Shown one piece after another: positions 15,866-24,194 of a stretch of DNA of 64,000 nucleotides. Source of the DNA: Desulfovibrio sp. (GTDB lineage: Bacteria; Desulfobacterota; Desulfovibrionia; Desulfovibrionales; Desulfovibrionaceae); assembly GCA_016218665.1 (NCBI GenBank), contig JACRDI010000008.1, positions 62,001 to 126,000 on the forward strand. The letters are read 5' to 3'. Within the stretch, counting starts at the first letter, position 1. Each line of letters opens with the position of its first letter. The translations under genes and the position numbers were made by a program. The notes beneath the pieces were generated by a model that was not told the origin of the DNA, did not search any database, and saw only the letters and a program-made list of their open reading frames with translations.

Positions 15866-17327
15866 GCACCTGGGTGACGACCTTGAGGCCGAACTTCTCG
15901 ATCTTGGCGATGAGCGTGGGCCGCGAGAGCCCCAGCAGCTTGGCCGCGCGGGTGCGGTTGCCGCCGGTCATCTCCAGGGCCTCGGCGATGGTGCTTTTGG
16001 CCACGGCGTCCAGCACGTGCTCGAAGGCCGCCTCGCCCGCGCGCTCCATGAGGGCCCGGCGGATGAAGGCCCGCAGGGGGTCGTCGCCCCCCTGGCCCCC
16101 TTCGTGGGCGCCCCGGCTGACGCCGCCGCAGGCGCCGCCAACACCGCCAACACCGTCAACGCCTATGGCCTGGCGCATCTCCTCCGCGCCGATGGGGATG
16201 CCACGCGAGAAGATGAGCGCCTTCTGCAGGGCGTTGCCCAGCTCGCGCACGTTGCCCGGCCAGGGGTGGGCGGAGAGCACGTCCAGGGCCTCCGGGGTCA
16301 GGCCGGGGCTCTGCATGTCCATCTCCCGCGCCAGGCGCGAGAGGAAATGGCTGGCCAGCCGGGGCACGTCGCCCTCCCGCTCGCGCAGGGGCGGCAGGGT
16401 CACGGTGACCACCTTGAGACGGTAGTAGAGGTCCTCGCGCAGGCGGCCCTCGGCCACGGCGGCCTCCAGGTCGCGGTTGGTGGCGGCGATGATGCGCACG
16501 TCCACGGGGATGGTCTCCCGCCCGCCCAGGCGCTCGATCTGCTTCTCCTGCAGCAGGCGCAGGATCTTGGCCTGCACGTTCATGGGCATGTCGCCGATCT
16601 CGTCCAGGAACACGGTGCCGCGCTGGGCCTGCTCGATCTTGCCCACCCGGCGGGAGCCCGCGCCGGTGAAGGCCCCTTTCTCGTAGCCGAAGAGCTCGCT
16701 CTCAAGGAGCGTGTCGGGAATGGCCACGCAGTTGATGACCACGAAGGGCTTGTCCGCCCGGGCGCTGTGCTGCCACAGGGCGCGGGCCACCAGCTCCTTG
16801 CCCGTGCCGGACTCGCCCCGGATGAGCACCAGCGCTTCCGTGGGCGCGGCGCGGCCGATGGCCTTGAAGACCTCCTGCATGGCGCGGCTCTGGCCCACCA
16901 GGGCGTCTGCCTGGGCGTCGCCGTGGCTGTCGTCCGGGGCGATGGCCACCCGCGCGCGGGCCAGCCGCCCGGCGTCCAGGGCCTGGCCGATGAGCCGCAG
17001 GATGTCCGGGATGTCGAAGGGCTTCAGGATGTAGTCGAAGGCCCCCAGCTTGGTGGCCTCGATGGCCGTCTCGGTGCCGCCGTAGGCGGTCATGATGATC
17101 ACCGGCAGGCCCGGACAGGCCGTGCGCATCTGCTGCATGGCCTGGATGCCGGTGATGCCGGGCATGCGCACGTCCATGACCACGAGGTCCGGCGCGTGGG
17201 CCTTGACCTCCTCCACTCCGGCCTCGCCGCTGGCCGCGGCGCGGATCTCGAAGCCCTCGCTCTCCAGGATCTTGCCGAAGCTCTGGCGCAGCTGGGCGTC
17301 GTCGTCCACGATCAGGATCTGAGCCAT
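15861..17327 (-). CDS. sigma-54-dependent response regulator (NtrC family)
   Basis: A 488-residue transcription activator. The receiver domain (1-120) has the phosphoacceptor Asp in LVVMDVRMPG near residue 52 and Lys in ILKPFD. The AAA+ domain (about 145-375) has Walker A GESGTGKE, the sigma-54-contacting loop EKGAFTGA and Walker B GTVFLDEIGDM. The C-terminal helix-turn-helix is Fis-like (GGNRTRAAKLLGLSRPTLIAKI). Between AAA+ and HTH is an unusual Gly-rich linker, VDGVGGVGGACGGV, built on nine-base units. The start overlaps the sensor kinase stop by 16 bases, so the pair is co-translated. The target promoter was not found. Confidence 0.95.
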   Translation of the reverse strand: MAQILIVDDDAQLRQSFGKILESEGFEIRAAASGEAGVEEVKAHAPDLVVMDVRMPGITGIQAMQQMRTACPGLPVIIMTAYGGTETAIEATKLGAFDYILKPFDIPDILRLIGQALDAGRLARARVAIAPDDSHGDAQADALVGQSRAMQEVFKAIGRAAPTEALVLIRGESGTGKELVARALWQHSARADKPFVVINCVAIPDTLLESELFGYEKGAFTGAGSRRVGKIEQAQRGTVFLDEIGDMPMNVQAKILRLLQEKQIERLGGRETIPVDVRIIAATNRDLEAAVAEGRLREDLYYRLKVVTVTLPPLREREGDVPRLASHFLSRLAREMDMQSPGLTPEALDVLSAHPWPGNVRELGNALQKALIFSRGIPIGAEEMRQAIGVDGVGGVGGACGGVSRGAHEGGQGGDDPLRAFIRRALMERAGEAAFEHVLDAVAKSTIAEALEMTGGNRTRAAKLLGLSRPTLIAKIEKFGLKVVTQVQ

Positions 17328-18922
17328 ACGCGCTCCCGGATTGGCAGGACCAGGAGGAAGCAGGCGCCCTGCCCCCGGTCGGATGGTTTCAGGTGGATGT
17401 AGCCGCCGTGCTCCTCCATGATGCGCTTGGCGATGGCCAGGCCCAGGCCCGTGCCTTCCTCCTTGGTGCTGAAGAAGGGCTGGAAAAGGTTTTCGGCCAC
17501 CTCCGGCGGAATGCCCGGGCCGGAGTCGGTGATCTGCAGCATGGCCACGCGGCCCAGGGGGTCCATGAAGCCGGTGTCCTCGGCGATCTCGATGCGCCCG
17601 TTCTCGCCCATGGCGTCGCAGGCGTTCAGGATGAGGTTCACCAGCACCTCCTTGATCTGCTCCGGGTCGATGTCCACGGGCGGCAGGTGCTGTTCGCGCA
17701 GCAGGCGCACATCGACCCCGTACGTCTCCAGGCGGTGCTTCAGAAGCACCAGGGTCATGTCCACCACGTCGGAGAGGCTGACGTGCTGCAGCTTGGGCTT
17801 GGGCGGGCGCGAGAACTCCAGGAAGTTGCGCACGATGGTGTCCAGGTGGCGAATCTCCTCGCTGATGACCTCGAAGTCCTCCCGCTGGCCGGGAGAGAGG
17901 TCCAGCCCGCGCTCAAGGGAGAACAGGCGCATCTTCACGCTGGTGAGGGGATTGCGCACACTGTGGGCCACGCCAGCGGCCAGCTTGCCCACCAGGGCCA
18001 GCTTCTCGGCCTGCATCAGGTGCTCGCGCGATTCCTTCAGCAGGGCCTGGGTTTCGCCCACGTCGCGCAGCAGGCCGCTGACCAGCTCGCCCACGGCGCG
18101 CACCTCGTCCGACTGATTGGAGTGCTGGCTGGGGGGCTGGCCGGCGAGTTGGCCGGGGGACTGGCCGGAGGACTGGCCGCCGGACTGATAGGCCGGCGCC
18201 TCCGCCCCGGCCGGGGTCTCGGCGTTCCCCGCGTGGGCCTGGGCCGCGCTCATGGCCGCGCCCAGGGCAAGCTTGCGGATGGGCCCCAGCACCTGCCGCA
18301 GCAGCACCCAGCCCAGCAGAATGCCCAGCACCGCCCCGGCGGGTATGACGAAAAGCGAGGCCGTGGTGGCCCTGCGCGCCAGGGCCCGCATGGTGGAAAC
18401 GCCCAGGTCGGCGTCGCGGGCGTGCAGATTGAACAGCTCGCGGGCGGCCTCCTGCGCCACCTGGCGGTGGCGCGCCGCCTGGGCGGCCAGGGCCGCGCCC
18501 TCGCCGGGCCTGCTTTCCACCAGCTCGTTCAGCACCTTGGCCTGCTGGCGGAACTCCTTGTCGATGCGGGTGAGAAGCTCGCGCCCGGCCTCCAGGGGCT
18601 CGCTGGCGCGCACCTGCAGCAGCGACAAGGCGATGGAGGACTCGTGGTCCCGGAAGTCCGCAAGGCGCGCCGGGTCCTGCCGGGCGGCCAGGGCGTCGGC
18701 CTCCAGGCCGGAGAGCTGCTCGGAAAGGGACAGGGCGCCCACCTGCTGGCCCAGGTTCACCTGGCGCAGGATGTCCGTGGCGTAGAGGTAGTGCTGGGCC
18801 AGCCAGTAGGTGGCCGTGGCCCCGGCGCACGCGCAGATGGTGAGCCCCGCCAGCAGCGCGAACACCCTTCCGCGCAGCGAGGGCTGCACGCTCATGGCCA
18901 GACGTTTGAGCGCCGTGCTCAT
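17312..18922 (-). CDS. membrane sensor histidine kinase, partner of the 15861-17327 regulator
   Basis: A 536-residue kinase. Transmembrane segments at about 20-42 and 185-210 enclose a helical periplasmic sensor of about 140 residues. A HAMP-like region follows and is interrupted by a Gln/Gly/Ser/Pro insert (SGQSPGQLAGQPPSQ), encoded by 12-base units. The HisKA box is GVAHSVRNPLTSVKMRL, with His followed by Ser rather than the common Glu. The HATPase domain has NLILNACDAMGENG, DSGPGIPPE and [12 protein letters not shown]. The gene directly precedes and overlaps its NtrC-type regulator. Signal unknown; the lack of a recognised sensor fold means I cannot name one. Confidence 0.93.
   Translation of the reverse strand: MSTALKRLAMSVQPSLRGRVFALLAGLTICACAGATATYWLAQHYLYATDILRQVNLGQQVGALSLSEQLSGLEADALAARQDPARLADFRDHESSIALSLLQVRASEPLEAGRELLTRIDKEFRQQAKVLNELVESRPGEGAALAAQAARHRQVAQEAARELFNLHARDADLGVSTMRALARRATTASLFVIPAGAVLGILLGWVLLRQVLGPIRKLALGAAMSAAQAHAGNAETPAGAEAPAYQSGGQSSGQSPGQLAGQPPSQHSNQSDEVRAVGELVSGLLRDVGETQALLKESREHLMQAEKLALVGKLAAGVAHSVRNPLTSVKMRLFSLERGLDLSPGQREDFEVISEEIRHLDTIVRNFLEFSRPPKPKLQHVSLSDVVDMTLVLLKHRLETYGVDVRLLREQHLPPVDIDPEQIKEVLVNLILNACDAMGENGRIEIAEDTGFMDPLGRVAMLQITDSGPGIPPEVAENLFQPFFSTKEEGTGLGLAIAKRIMEEHGGYIHLKPSDRGQGACFLLVLPIRERVWLRS
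18111..18194. repeat. seven imperfect 12-base units inside the sensor kinase HAMP linker
   Basis: On the plus strand the units include GGCTGGCCGGCG, AGTTGGCCGGGG, GACTGGCCGGAG and GACTGGCCGCCG, flanked by diverged units starting GACTGAT. They encode the tetrapeptides GGQS, SGQS, PGQL, AGQP, PSQH and SNQS on the minus strand. Confidence 0.8.
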
Positions 18923-19036
18923 CGCTGTCCTCCTTTCCGCGGCGGACCATAGCGTATGCGCGCGCGCTTGTCAGCCGCGCGCCGCCCGCCTCGCCAGAGG
19001 CCAGTTCATACGCCTGCCCGGCCCACGCACGCCTTC

Positions 19037-19126
19037 CGATCCTGTCGGGCCCGGTTCCTGTCGGCCCGGCTTCCTCCGGCCCGGCTCCCTCCAGCCTGGC
19101 TCCCTCTGGCCTGGCCCTTGTCAACC
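19037..19126. repeat. six 15-base imperfect tandem units in a divergent intergenic region
   Basis: Units are CGATCCTGTCGGGCC, CGGTTCCTGTCGGCC, CGGCTTCCTCCGGCC, CGGCTCCCTCCAGCC, TGGCTCCCTCTGGCC and TGGCCCTTGTCAACC, in unbroken phase. They lie in the 281-base gap between the sensor kinase and the terminase-like gene. Read on the minus strand they would encode pentapeptides, but no credible gene uses them. Confidence 0.8.
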
Positions 19127-19203
19127 CGCCAAACTCACCCTTTTCCCGGCCGGATTGCCGCCCGTTTCATCCGCCCCGGCGCGGCCGTGCTATGCTTGCA
19201 CGC

Positions 19204-20658
19204 ATGAAGCACCACCACATCCCCGTCCACACCCTGCGCTACGCCGCGCCCCCCACCATCGCCCGGTTCATGGCGTCGCGCGCGCTGTTCCGGGGCCTCA
19301 TGGGCCCGGTGGGCTCGGGCAAGTCCTCGGCCTGCTGCGTGGAGATCATGGCCAAGGCCCTGGCCCAGGCGCCGGACCAGTCCGGCCTGCGCCGCACCCG
19401 CTTCGCCATCGTGCGCAACACCTACCGCGAGCTGAAGGACACCACCCTCAAGACCTGGCTGTCCTGGTTCCCGGAGGAGGCCTGCGGCCCCTTTGGCCAC
19501 TCGGACATGGCCCACCGCCTGCGCCTGGAGCTGCCCGACGGCACCACGGCCGAGACCGAGCTGCTCTTCCGCGCCCTGGACAAGCCCCAGGACATGAAGA
19601 AGCTGCTCTCCCTCGACCTCACCGGGGCCTGGGCCAACGAGGCGCGCGAGCTGCCCCTCTCGGTCATCGAGGCCCTGGGCGACCGCGTGGAGCGCTTCCC
19701 GTCCGCGCGCGAGGGCGGCTGCACCTGGGCCGGGGTCATCATGGACACCAACCCGCCCGACGCCGACCACTGGTGGCACCATCTGGCCGAGGAGGCCCGG
19801 CCGCACGGCTGGGCCTCCTTCCGCCAGCCCGGCGGGCTCGTCGAGCGGGACGGCGTCTTTCTGCCCAACCCCGCCGCCGAGAACCTGGGCAACCTTCCGC
19901 CAGACTTCTACCTGCGGCGCATGGCGGGCAAGAGCGCCCGGCACATCCGCGTGTACTACTGCGGCCGCTACGGTTTCGCCCAGGACGGCCTGCCCGTATA
20001 CCCGGAATTCGACGAGGCCCGGCACGTCGCGCCGTGCCCGCTCCCCCCGGCCGACGGCCTGCCCCTCTATGTCGGCCTGGACTTCGGCCTGACGCCCGCC
20101 GCCGCCCTGGCCCAGCGCCTGCCCAACGGCCGCTGGCAGTACCTGGACGAACTGGTGTCCCGGAACATGGGCATGCTGCGCTTCGCCGCCCTGCTCAAGG
20201 AACTCCTCGCTTCCCGCTACGGCCACCTCACCCCGGTCATCTGGGGCGACCCCGCGGGCATGGCCCGGGCCCAGACCGACGAGCGCACGCCCTACGACAT
20301 CCTGCGCGCCAGCGGCCTGCCCGGCCGGCCCACCACCACCAACGACCCCGTGCTGCGGCGCGAGACCGTGGCCGCCGCCCTCTCCCGCGACATCGACGGC
20401 GCGCCCGGCCTCGTCCTCTCCCCCTCCTGCCGCAGCCTCATCCGCGGCATGGCCGGGGCGTGGCGCTACCGGCGGCTGCTCGTCTCCGGCGAGGACCGCT
20501 ACGCCGAGGAGCCCGAAAAGAACAGCTACTCGCACATCTGCGAGGCCGCGCAGTATCTGCTTTTGGGCGCGGGCGAGGACAGGCGACTGACCTCCCCCTC
20601 CCCTGCGGGCAGGCCCCGGCAGGCGCGGGCGCTCAACGAAAAGCACGGCGGCTGGTGA
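19204..20658 (+). CDS. phage terminase large subunit, orphan
   Basis: Terminase large subunits package phage DNA: an N-terminal ATPase drives translocation and a C-terminal RNase-H-like nuclease cuts. This protein of about 484 residues has Walker A GPVGSGKSSACCVEI near residue 30, an RTRFAIVRNTYRELKDTTLK segment typical of TerL, a Walker B-like LTGAWANEAREL region with Glu, and a nuclease core opening with YVGLDFGLTPAAALAQ and later PVIWGDPAGMAR. No portal, capsid, small terminase, integrase or lysis gene is present nearby. The start may be ATG 19204 or ATG 19192; neither has a good ribosome binding site. Base composition matches the host. It may be a prophage or gene-transfer-agent relic, or a domesticated gene. 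Confidence 0.85.
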   Translation: MKHHHIPVHTLRYAAPPTIARFMASRALFRGLMGPVGSGKSSACCVEIMAKALAQAPDQSGLRRTRFAIVRNTYRELKDTTLKTWLSWFPEEACGPFGHSDMAHRLRLELPDGTTAETELLFRALDKPQDMKKLLSLDLTGAWANEARELPLSVIEALGDRVERFPSAREGGCTWAGVIMDTNPPDADHWWHHLAEEARPHGWASFRQPGGLVERDGVFLPNPAAENLGNLPPDFYLRRMAGKSARHIRVYYCGRYGFAQDGLPVYPEFDEARHVAPCPLPPADGLPLYVGLDFGLTPAAALAQRLPNGRWQYLDELVSRNMGMLRFAALLKELLASRYGHLTPVIWGDPAGMARAQTDERTPYDILRASGLPGRPTTTNDPVLRRETVAAALSRDIDGAPGLVLSPSCRSLIRGMAGAWRYRRLLVSGEDRYAEEPEKNSYSHICEAAQYLLLGAGEDRRLTSPSPAGRPRQARALNEKHGGW

Positions 20659-20986
20659 GCAAGGGGGAGCGGGGCGTTTCTCCGGCCGGTGGCCCGGTGC
20701 AGCCGCCCACAGCCGCCGAAGTGGCGGGAAGCCGCCTGCCAACGCCAGCGCCAGGCGGCCTGGCAAAACGGCCGAGCCAGACGGCCTGGCGAAACGGCTG
20801 TCGGCCCCGGCAAGGGCAAGGGCCAGCGCCCCTTGCGGAGGAGGCCGGCGCGCGGCCGCGCTGCCATCCACCGAGCCCTGCCGACCGCCCGCCGATGCCC
20901 CCCGGCAGGGGCGCTTTACGCTGTGCGGACCTGGTGCTATGCGGCGGAAAGGATTGCCGAAGCCTTAACCCCAGGGGGATCTGCCC
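20659..20986. other. intergenic region with 13-base repeats, no gene seen
   Basis: This 328-base gap follows the terminase gene and precedes the HyuA-like gene. It has no open frame with sensible codons. It holds an 8-base inverted repeat GCCGCCTG/CAGGCGGC near 20731-20758 and a 13-base tandem array (20756-20807). The last 30 bases include AGGGGGAT before the HyuA start, the probable ribosome binding site. Confidence 0.6.
20756..20807. repeat. 13-base tandem array before the HyuA-like gene
   Basis: CGGCCTGGCAAAA, CGGCCGAGCCAGA, CGGCCTGGCGAAA and a diverged CGGCTGTCGGCCC follow one another. The first and third units closely resemble the 13-base unit GCGGCCTGGCATA at the end of the otsBA gene 37 kb away. 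Confidence 0.7.
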
Positions 20987-22729
20987 ATGTATCTCGGCAT
21001 CGACGTAGGCGGCACGCACACGGACGCCGTGGCCCTCGACGAATCGGGCATCGCCGCCCAGGCCAAGGTCAAGACCGACCACAACGACCTGCTGGCCTCG
21101 GTGAACGCCGCGCTGGAGGGCATCCTGACCACGGTGCCGCCCGGCGAGGTGACCCAGCTCAACCTGTCCACCACCCTGTCCACCAACGCCATCGTGCAGG
21201 GCACCACCGAGGACGTGGGCATGCTGGTGGTGGCGGGAACGGGCATCCACGCGGGCGACTTCATGCTCTGCAAGGACTACCACGCGCTTGCGGGGTCCAT
21301 CGACCATCGCGGCAGCGAAATAGAGCGGCTGGACACGGACGAGGTGAAGGCGGCCGTGGAGTCCTGCCGCAAGGCCGGGGTGAAGGTCTTCGGCTGCGTG
21401 GGCAAGTTCAGCACGCGCAACCCCCTGCACGAAAACACCATCCGGCAGCTGGTCGGCCCCCTGGGAGAAGGCGGCGCGGACGCCGTGACCCTGGGGCACG
21501 AACTGGGCGGGCGGCTGAATTTTCCGCGGCGCTTGGCCACGGCCTACTTCAACTGCGCCGTGTGGCGCGTGTTCAACCAGTTTGCCGATGCCGTGGAAAA
21601 AAGCCTGGGCCGCCTGGGCCTGGGCCATGTGCGCGTGAACACGCTGAAGGCCGACGGCGGCACCTTTCCCCTGGCCCAGGCGCGCAAGATGCCGGTGCAG
21701 AGCATCTTCTCCGGGCCCGCGGCCAGCGTCATGGGCATCATCGCCCTGTGCGACATAACGCATGACTCGGTGATCCTGGACATCGGCGGCACGACCACGG
21801 ACATCGCCATCTTCGTGGACGGCCAGCCCCTTGTGGAGCACGACGGCATCCACATCGGCAGCCACCCCACCCTGGTGCGCGCCCTCAAGGTGCATTCCAT
21901 CGGCATCGGGGGCGACTCGGCCATCAGCGTGCTGGGCGAGGCCGTGCGCGTGGGGCCGAACAGGCTCGGGCCCTCCCAGGCGGACTGCGTGGAGCCGGGC
22001 TGCGCCTGCGCCTCCGACGCCAGGCCCACGCTTCTGGACGCGCTCAACTGCATCGGCGCGTGCGCCCACGGCAACGTGGAGGCCTCGCGCCAGGCCGTGG
22101 CCCAGTTCGCCGCCTGCCACTCCATCGGCCCGGACGTGCTGGCCAGGCAGGCGGTGGAGGCCGCGGCCGAGGCCATCCACAAGGCCACGCGGGAGCTGGT
22201 GGACGAGATCAACGACAAGCCGGTCTACACCATCCACGAGCTGCTGGAGGGCCGCAGGGTCGCGCCCCGGCGCGTGTACATCATGGGCGGCCCGGCCTTC
22301 GCCATGAAGGAGCCCCTGCGCCAGCGCTTCGAGCTGTTCACCGTGGTGCCGGAGCACGCCGGCGTGGCCAACGCCATCGGCGCGGCGCTGACGAGAAACA
22401 CCGCCAGCCTGGAGCTTTTTGCGGACACGGAACGCGGCGTCATGTTCATCCCGGCCCTGGGCCACAGGGAGAACGTGCCGCGCAGCTACAACCTGAAGGA
22501 CGCCGAGCGCGACGCCCTGAACCACCTGCTGGCGCACCTTTCGGAAATGGGCGTGTTCGCCGATGCCGACAACGCCCAGGTGAACCACGCCACCAGCTTC
22601 AACATGGTTTCCGACGGCGCCACCACGGGCCGCAACATCCGCGTGAAGTGCCAGATAAAGCCCGGCGTGGCCTTCACGCTGAACGGCCGCCCAAACGGCC
22701 AGACTGGCCAGACCCGGACGGGGAGGTAG
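20987..22729 (+). CDS. HyuA-like hydantoinase/oxoprolinase-family protein
   Basis: A 580-residue protein of the hydantoinase A family, whose members are ASKHA-fold ATPases that open hydantoin or 5-oxoproline rings or, in acetone carboxylase, activate substrates. The family opening is MYLGIDVGGTHTDAVAL, followed by LSTTLSTNAIVQG, IFSGPAASVMGI and the second phosphate loop VILDIGGTTTDIAIF, then IGIGGDS. It is shorter than typical HyuA (about 680-720) and no HyuB partner is adjacent. AGGGGG lies about ten bases before the ATG. It is followed after 3 bases by the histone-deacetylase-like gene, suggesting a two-gene operon with a joint amide or ring hydrolysis role. Substrate unknown. Confidence 0.88.
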   Translation: MYLGIDVGGTHTDAVALDESGIAAQAKVKTDHNDLLASVNAALEGILTTVPPGEVTQLNLSTTLSTNAIVQGTTEDVGMLVVAGTGIHAGDFMLCKDYHALAGSIDHRGSEIERLDTDEVKAAVESCRKAGVKVFGCVGKFSTRNPLHENTIRQLVGPLGEGGADAVTLGHELGGRLNFPRRLATAYFNCAVWRVFNQFADAVEKSLGRLGLGHVRVNTLKADGGTFPLAQARKMPVQSIFSGPAASVMGIIALCDITHDSVILDIGGTTTDIAIFVDGQPLVEHDGIHIGSHPTLVRALKVHSIGIGGDSAISVLGEAVRVGPNRLGPSQADCVEPGCACASDARPTLLDALNCIGACAHGNVEASRQAVAQFAACHSIGPDVLARQAVEAAAEAIHKATRELVDEINDKPVYTIHELLEGRRVAPRRVYIMGGPAFAMKEPLRQRFELFTVVPEHAGVANAIGAALTRNTASLELFADTERGVMFIPALGHRENVPRSYNLKDAERDALNHLLAHLSEMGVFADADNAQVNHATSFNMVSDGATTGRNIRVKCQIKPGVAFTLNGRPNGQTGQTRTGR

Positions 22730-22732
22730 CCC

Positions 22733-24073
22733 ATGCACGAGGCCAAGCACAGCCTGGGGGTCATCCTGTTCCCCGCCTTCGACTGGAGCATCTCGCCCAC
22801 CCACCCGGAGCGCGAGGAGCGCCTGCTCTACACCCAGGACCAATTGAAGGAAGAGGGGCTCTTCGACATCGAGGGCGTGGACGAATACAAGCCCGGCGTG
22901 GCCGGGCGCGAGGACGTGGAGCGCACGCACTTCTGCTTTCCGGAGCTGGAGGCCGTGGCCACGCGCTCGCACCTGGTGGCCGCGGGCGGCTGCATAACCG
23001 CCGCCGACCTGGTGATGCAGGGCAAGGCGCAGAAGGCCTTCGCCCTGGTGCGCCCGCCGGGCCACCACGCCATGAAGGTGGTCCACGGCTCGCGCGGGTT
23101 CTGCAACATCAACATCGAGGCCGTGATGATCGAGCACCTGCGCGAGCATCACGGCAAACGGCGCATCGCCGTGGTCGACACCGACTGCCACCATGGCGAC
23201 GGCACCCAGGACATCTACTGGCACGACCCGGACGTGCTGTTCATCAGCCTGCACCAGGACGGCCGCACGCTCTACCCCGGAACGGGCTTTCCCAAGGACT
23301 GCGGCGGGCCCGGCGCCCTTGGCCGCACCATCAACGTGCCCCTGCCGCCGGGCACCGGCGACGAAGGCTACATGATGGCCATGGAGCGCGTGGTCATGCC
23401 GATCCTGAAGGACTTCGGGGCCGAGGTGGTCATCAACTCCGCCGGGCAGGACAACCACTTCACCGATCCCATCACCAACATGAACCTGACGGCCCAGGGC
23501 TATGCGCGCCTCACCGAGCTTCTGCAGGCGGACATCGCCGTGCTCGAAGGCGGCTACTCCATCCAGGGCGCGCTGCCCTACGTGAACCTGGGCATCTGCC
23601 TGTCCATGGCCGGGCTGGACTACTCCGGCGTGCGCGAGCCCGGCTTCGACGCCGTGCGCCACGGCCAGCGCCCGCAGATCGCCGAATACCTGGCCAAGCT
23701 GTGCGACACCCTGCCCGAGCTGTACTTCAACCCGCCCAGCCTGTCCGAGGCCATGCAGGACGGGAAGATCGAAAAGCAGGACGGCGGCGAGTGGTTCGTG
23801 CGCCACAAGGACATCTACTACGACACCGACGGCATCAGCGAGGCCCAGACCGAGTCGCTGCTCCTGTGCGATTCCTGCCGGGGGCTTCTGAAGGTCCTCA
23901 GCCGCTCCACCAGGAACCCGGACTGCCTGGGCGTGGAGATTCCGCTGGGCGCCTGCCCGCGCTGCCGCGAGAAAGGGCTGTCCATGTACGAGGAGGCCCA
24001 GTCCAGGGACGGCTACCGCTACACCCAGCTCATCAACCGGGCGGACAGGAAGTACGAGCGCCACGGGTTTTGA
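22733..24073 (+). CDS. histone-deacetylase-family zinc amidohydrolase with C-terminal zinc ribbon
   Basis: A 446-residue member of the HDAC/acetylpolyamine amidohydrolase superfamily, which remove acyl groups from amines. The zinc and charge-relay residues are visible: RPPGHHAMK, DTDCHHGDGTQDIYW, SAGQDNHFTDPI and the transition-state Tyr in EGGYSIQGA. The core takes up about residues 1-320. The C-terminal 100 residues carry two Cys pairs (CDSCRG and CPRCREKG) consistent with a zinc ribbon, an addition not found in standard bacterial deacetylases. The ATG lies 3 bases after the HyuA-like stop, so the two are translationally linked. Likely substrates are acylated amines or polyamines; this is inference. 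Confidence 0.9.
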   Translation: MHEAKHSLGVILFPAFDWSISPTHPEREERLLYTQDQLKEEGLFDIEGVDEYKPGVAGREDVERTHFCFPELEAVATRSHLVAAGGCITAADLVMQGKAQKAFALVRPPGHHAMKVVHGSRGFCNINIEAVMIEHLREHHGKRRIAVVDTDCHHGDGTQDIYWHDPDVLFISLHQDGRTLYPGTGFPKDCGGPGALGRTINVPLPPGTGDEGYMMAMERVVMPILKDFGAEVVINSAGQDNHFTDPITNMNLTAQGYARLTELLQADIAVLEGGYSIQGALPYVNLGICLSMAGLDYSGVREPGFDAVRHGQRPQIAEYLAKLCDTLPELYFNPPSLSEAMQDGKIEKQDGGEWFVRHKDIYYDTDGISEAQTESLLLCDSCRGLLKVLSRSTRNPDCLGVEIPLGACPRCREKGLSMYEEAQSRDGYRYTQLINRADRKYERHGF

Positions 24074-24194
24074 CTGAAGAAGCGGCCTGATCGGGAGCGG
24101 TCCGGCTAAGGATTTCCGCACATGGCCTGGCGCCGCGCGGCCGCAGCCCCCCTGCGGCGGTGCGGGGCTTCGCCGCAACAAAGAGGGGGAGGGC

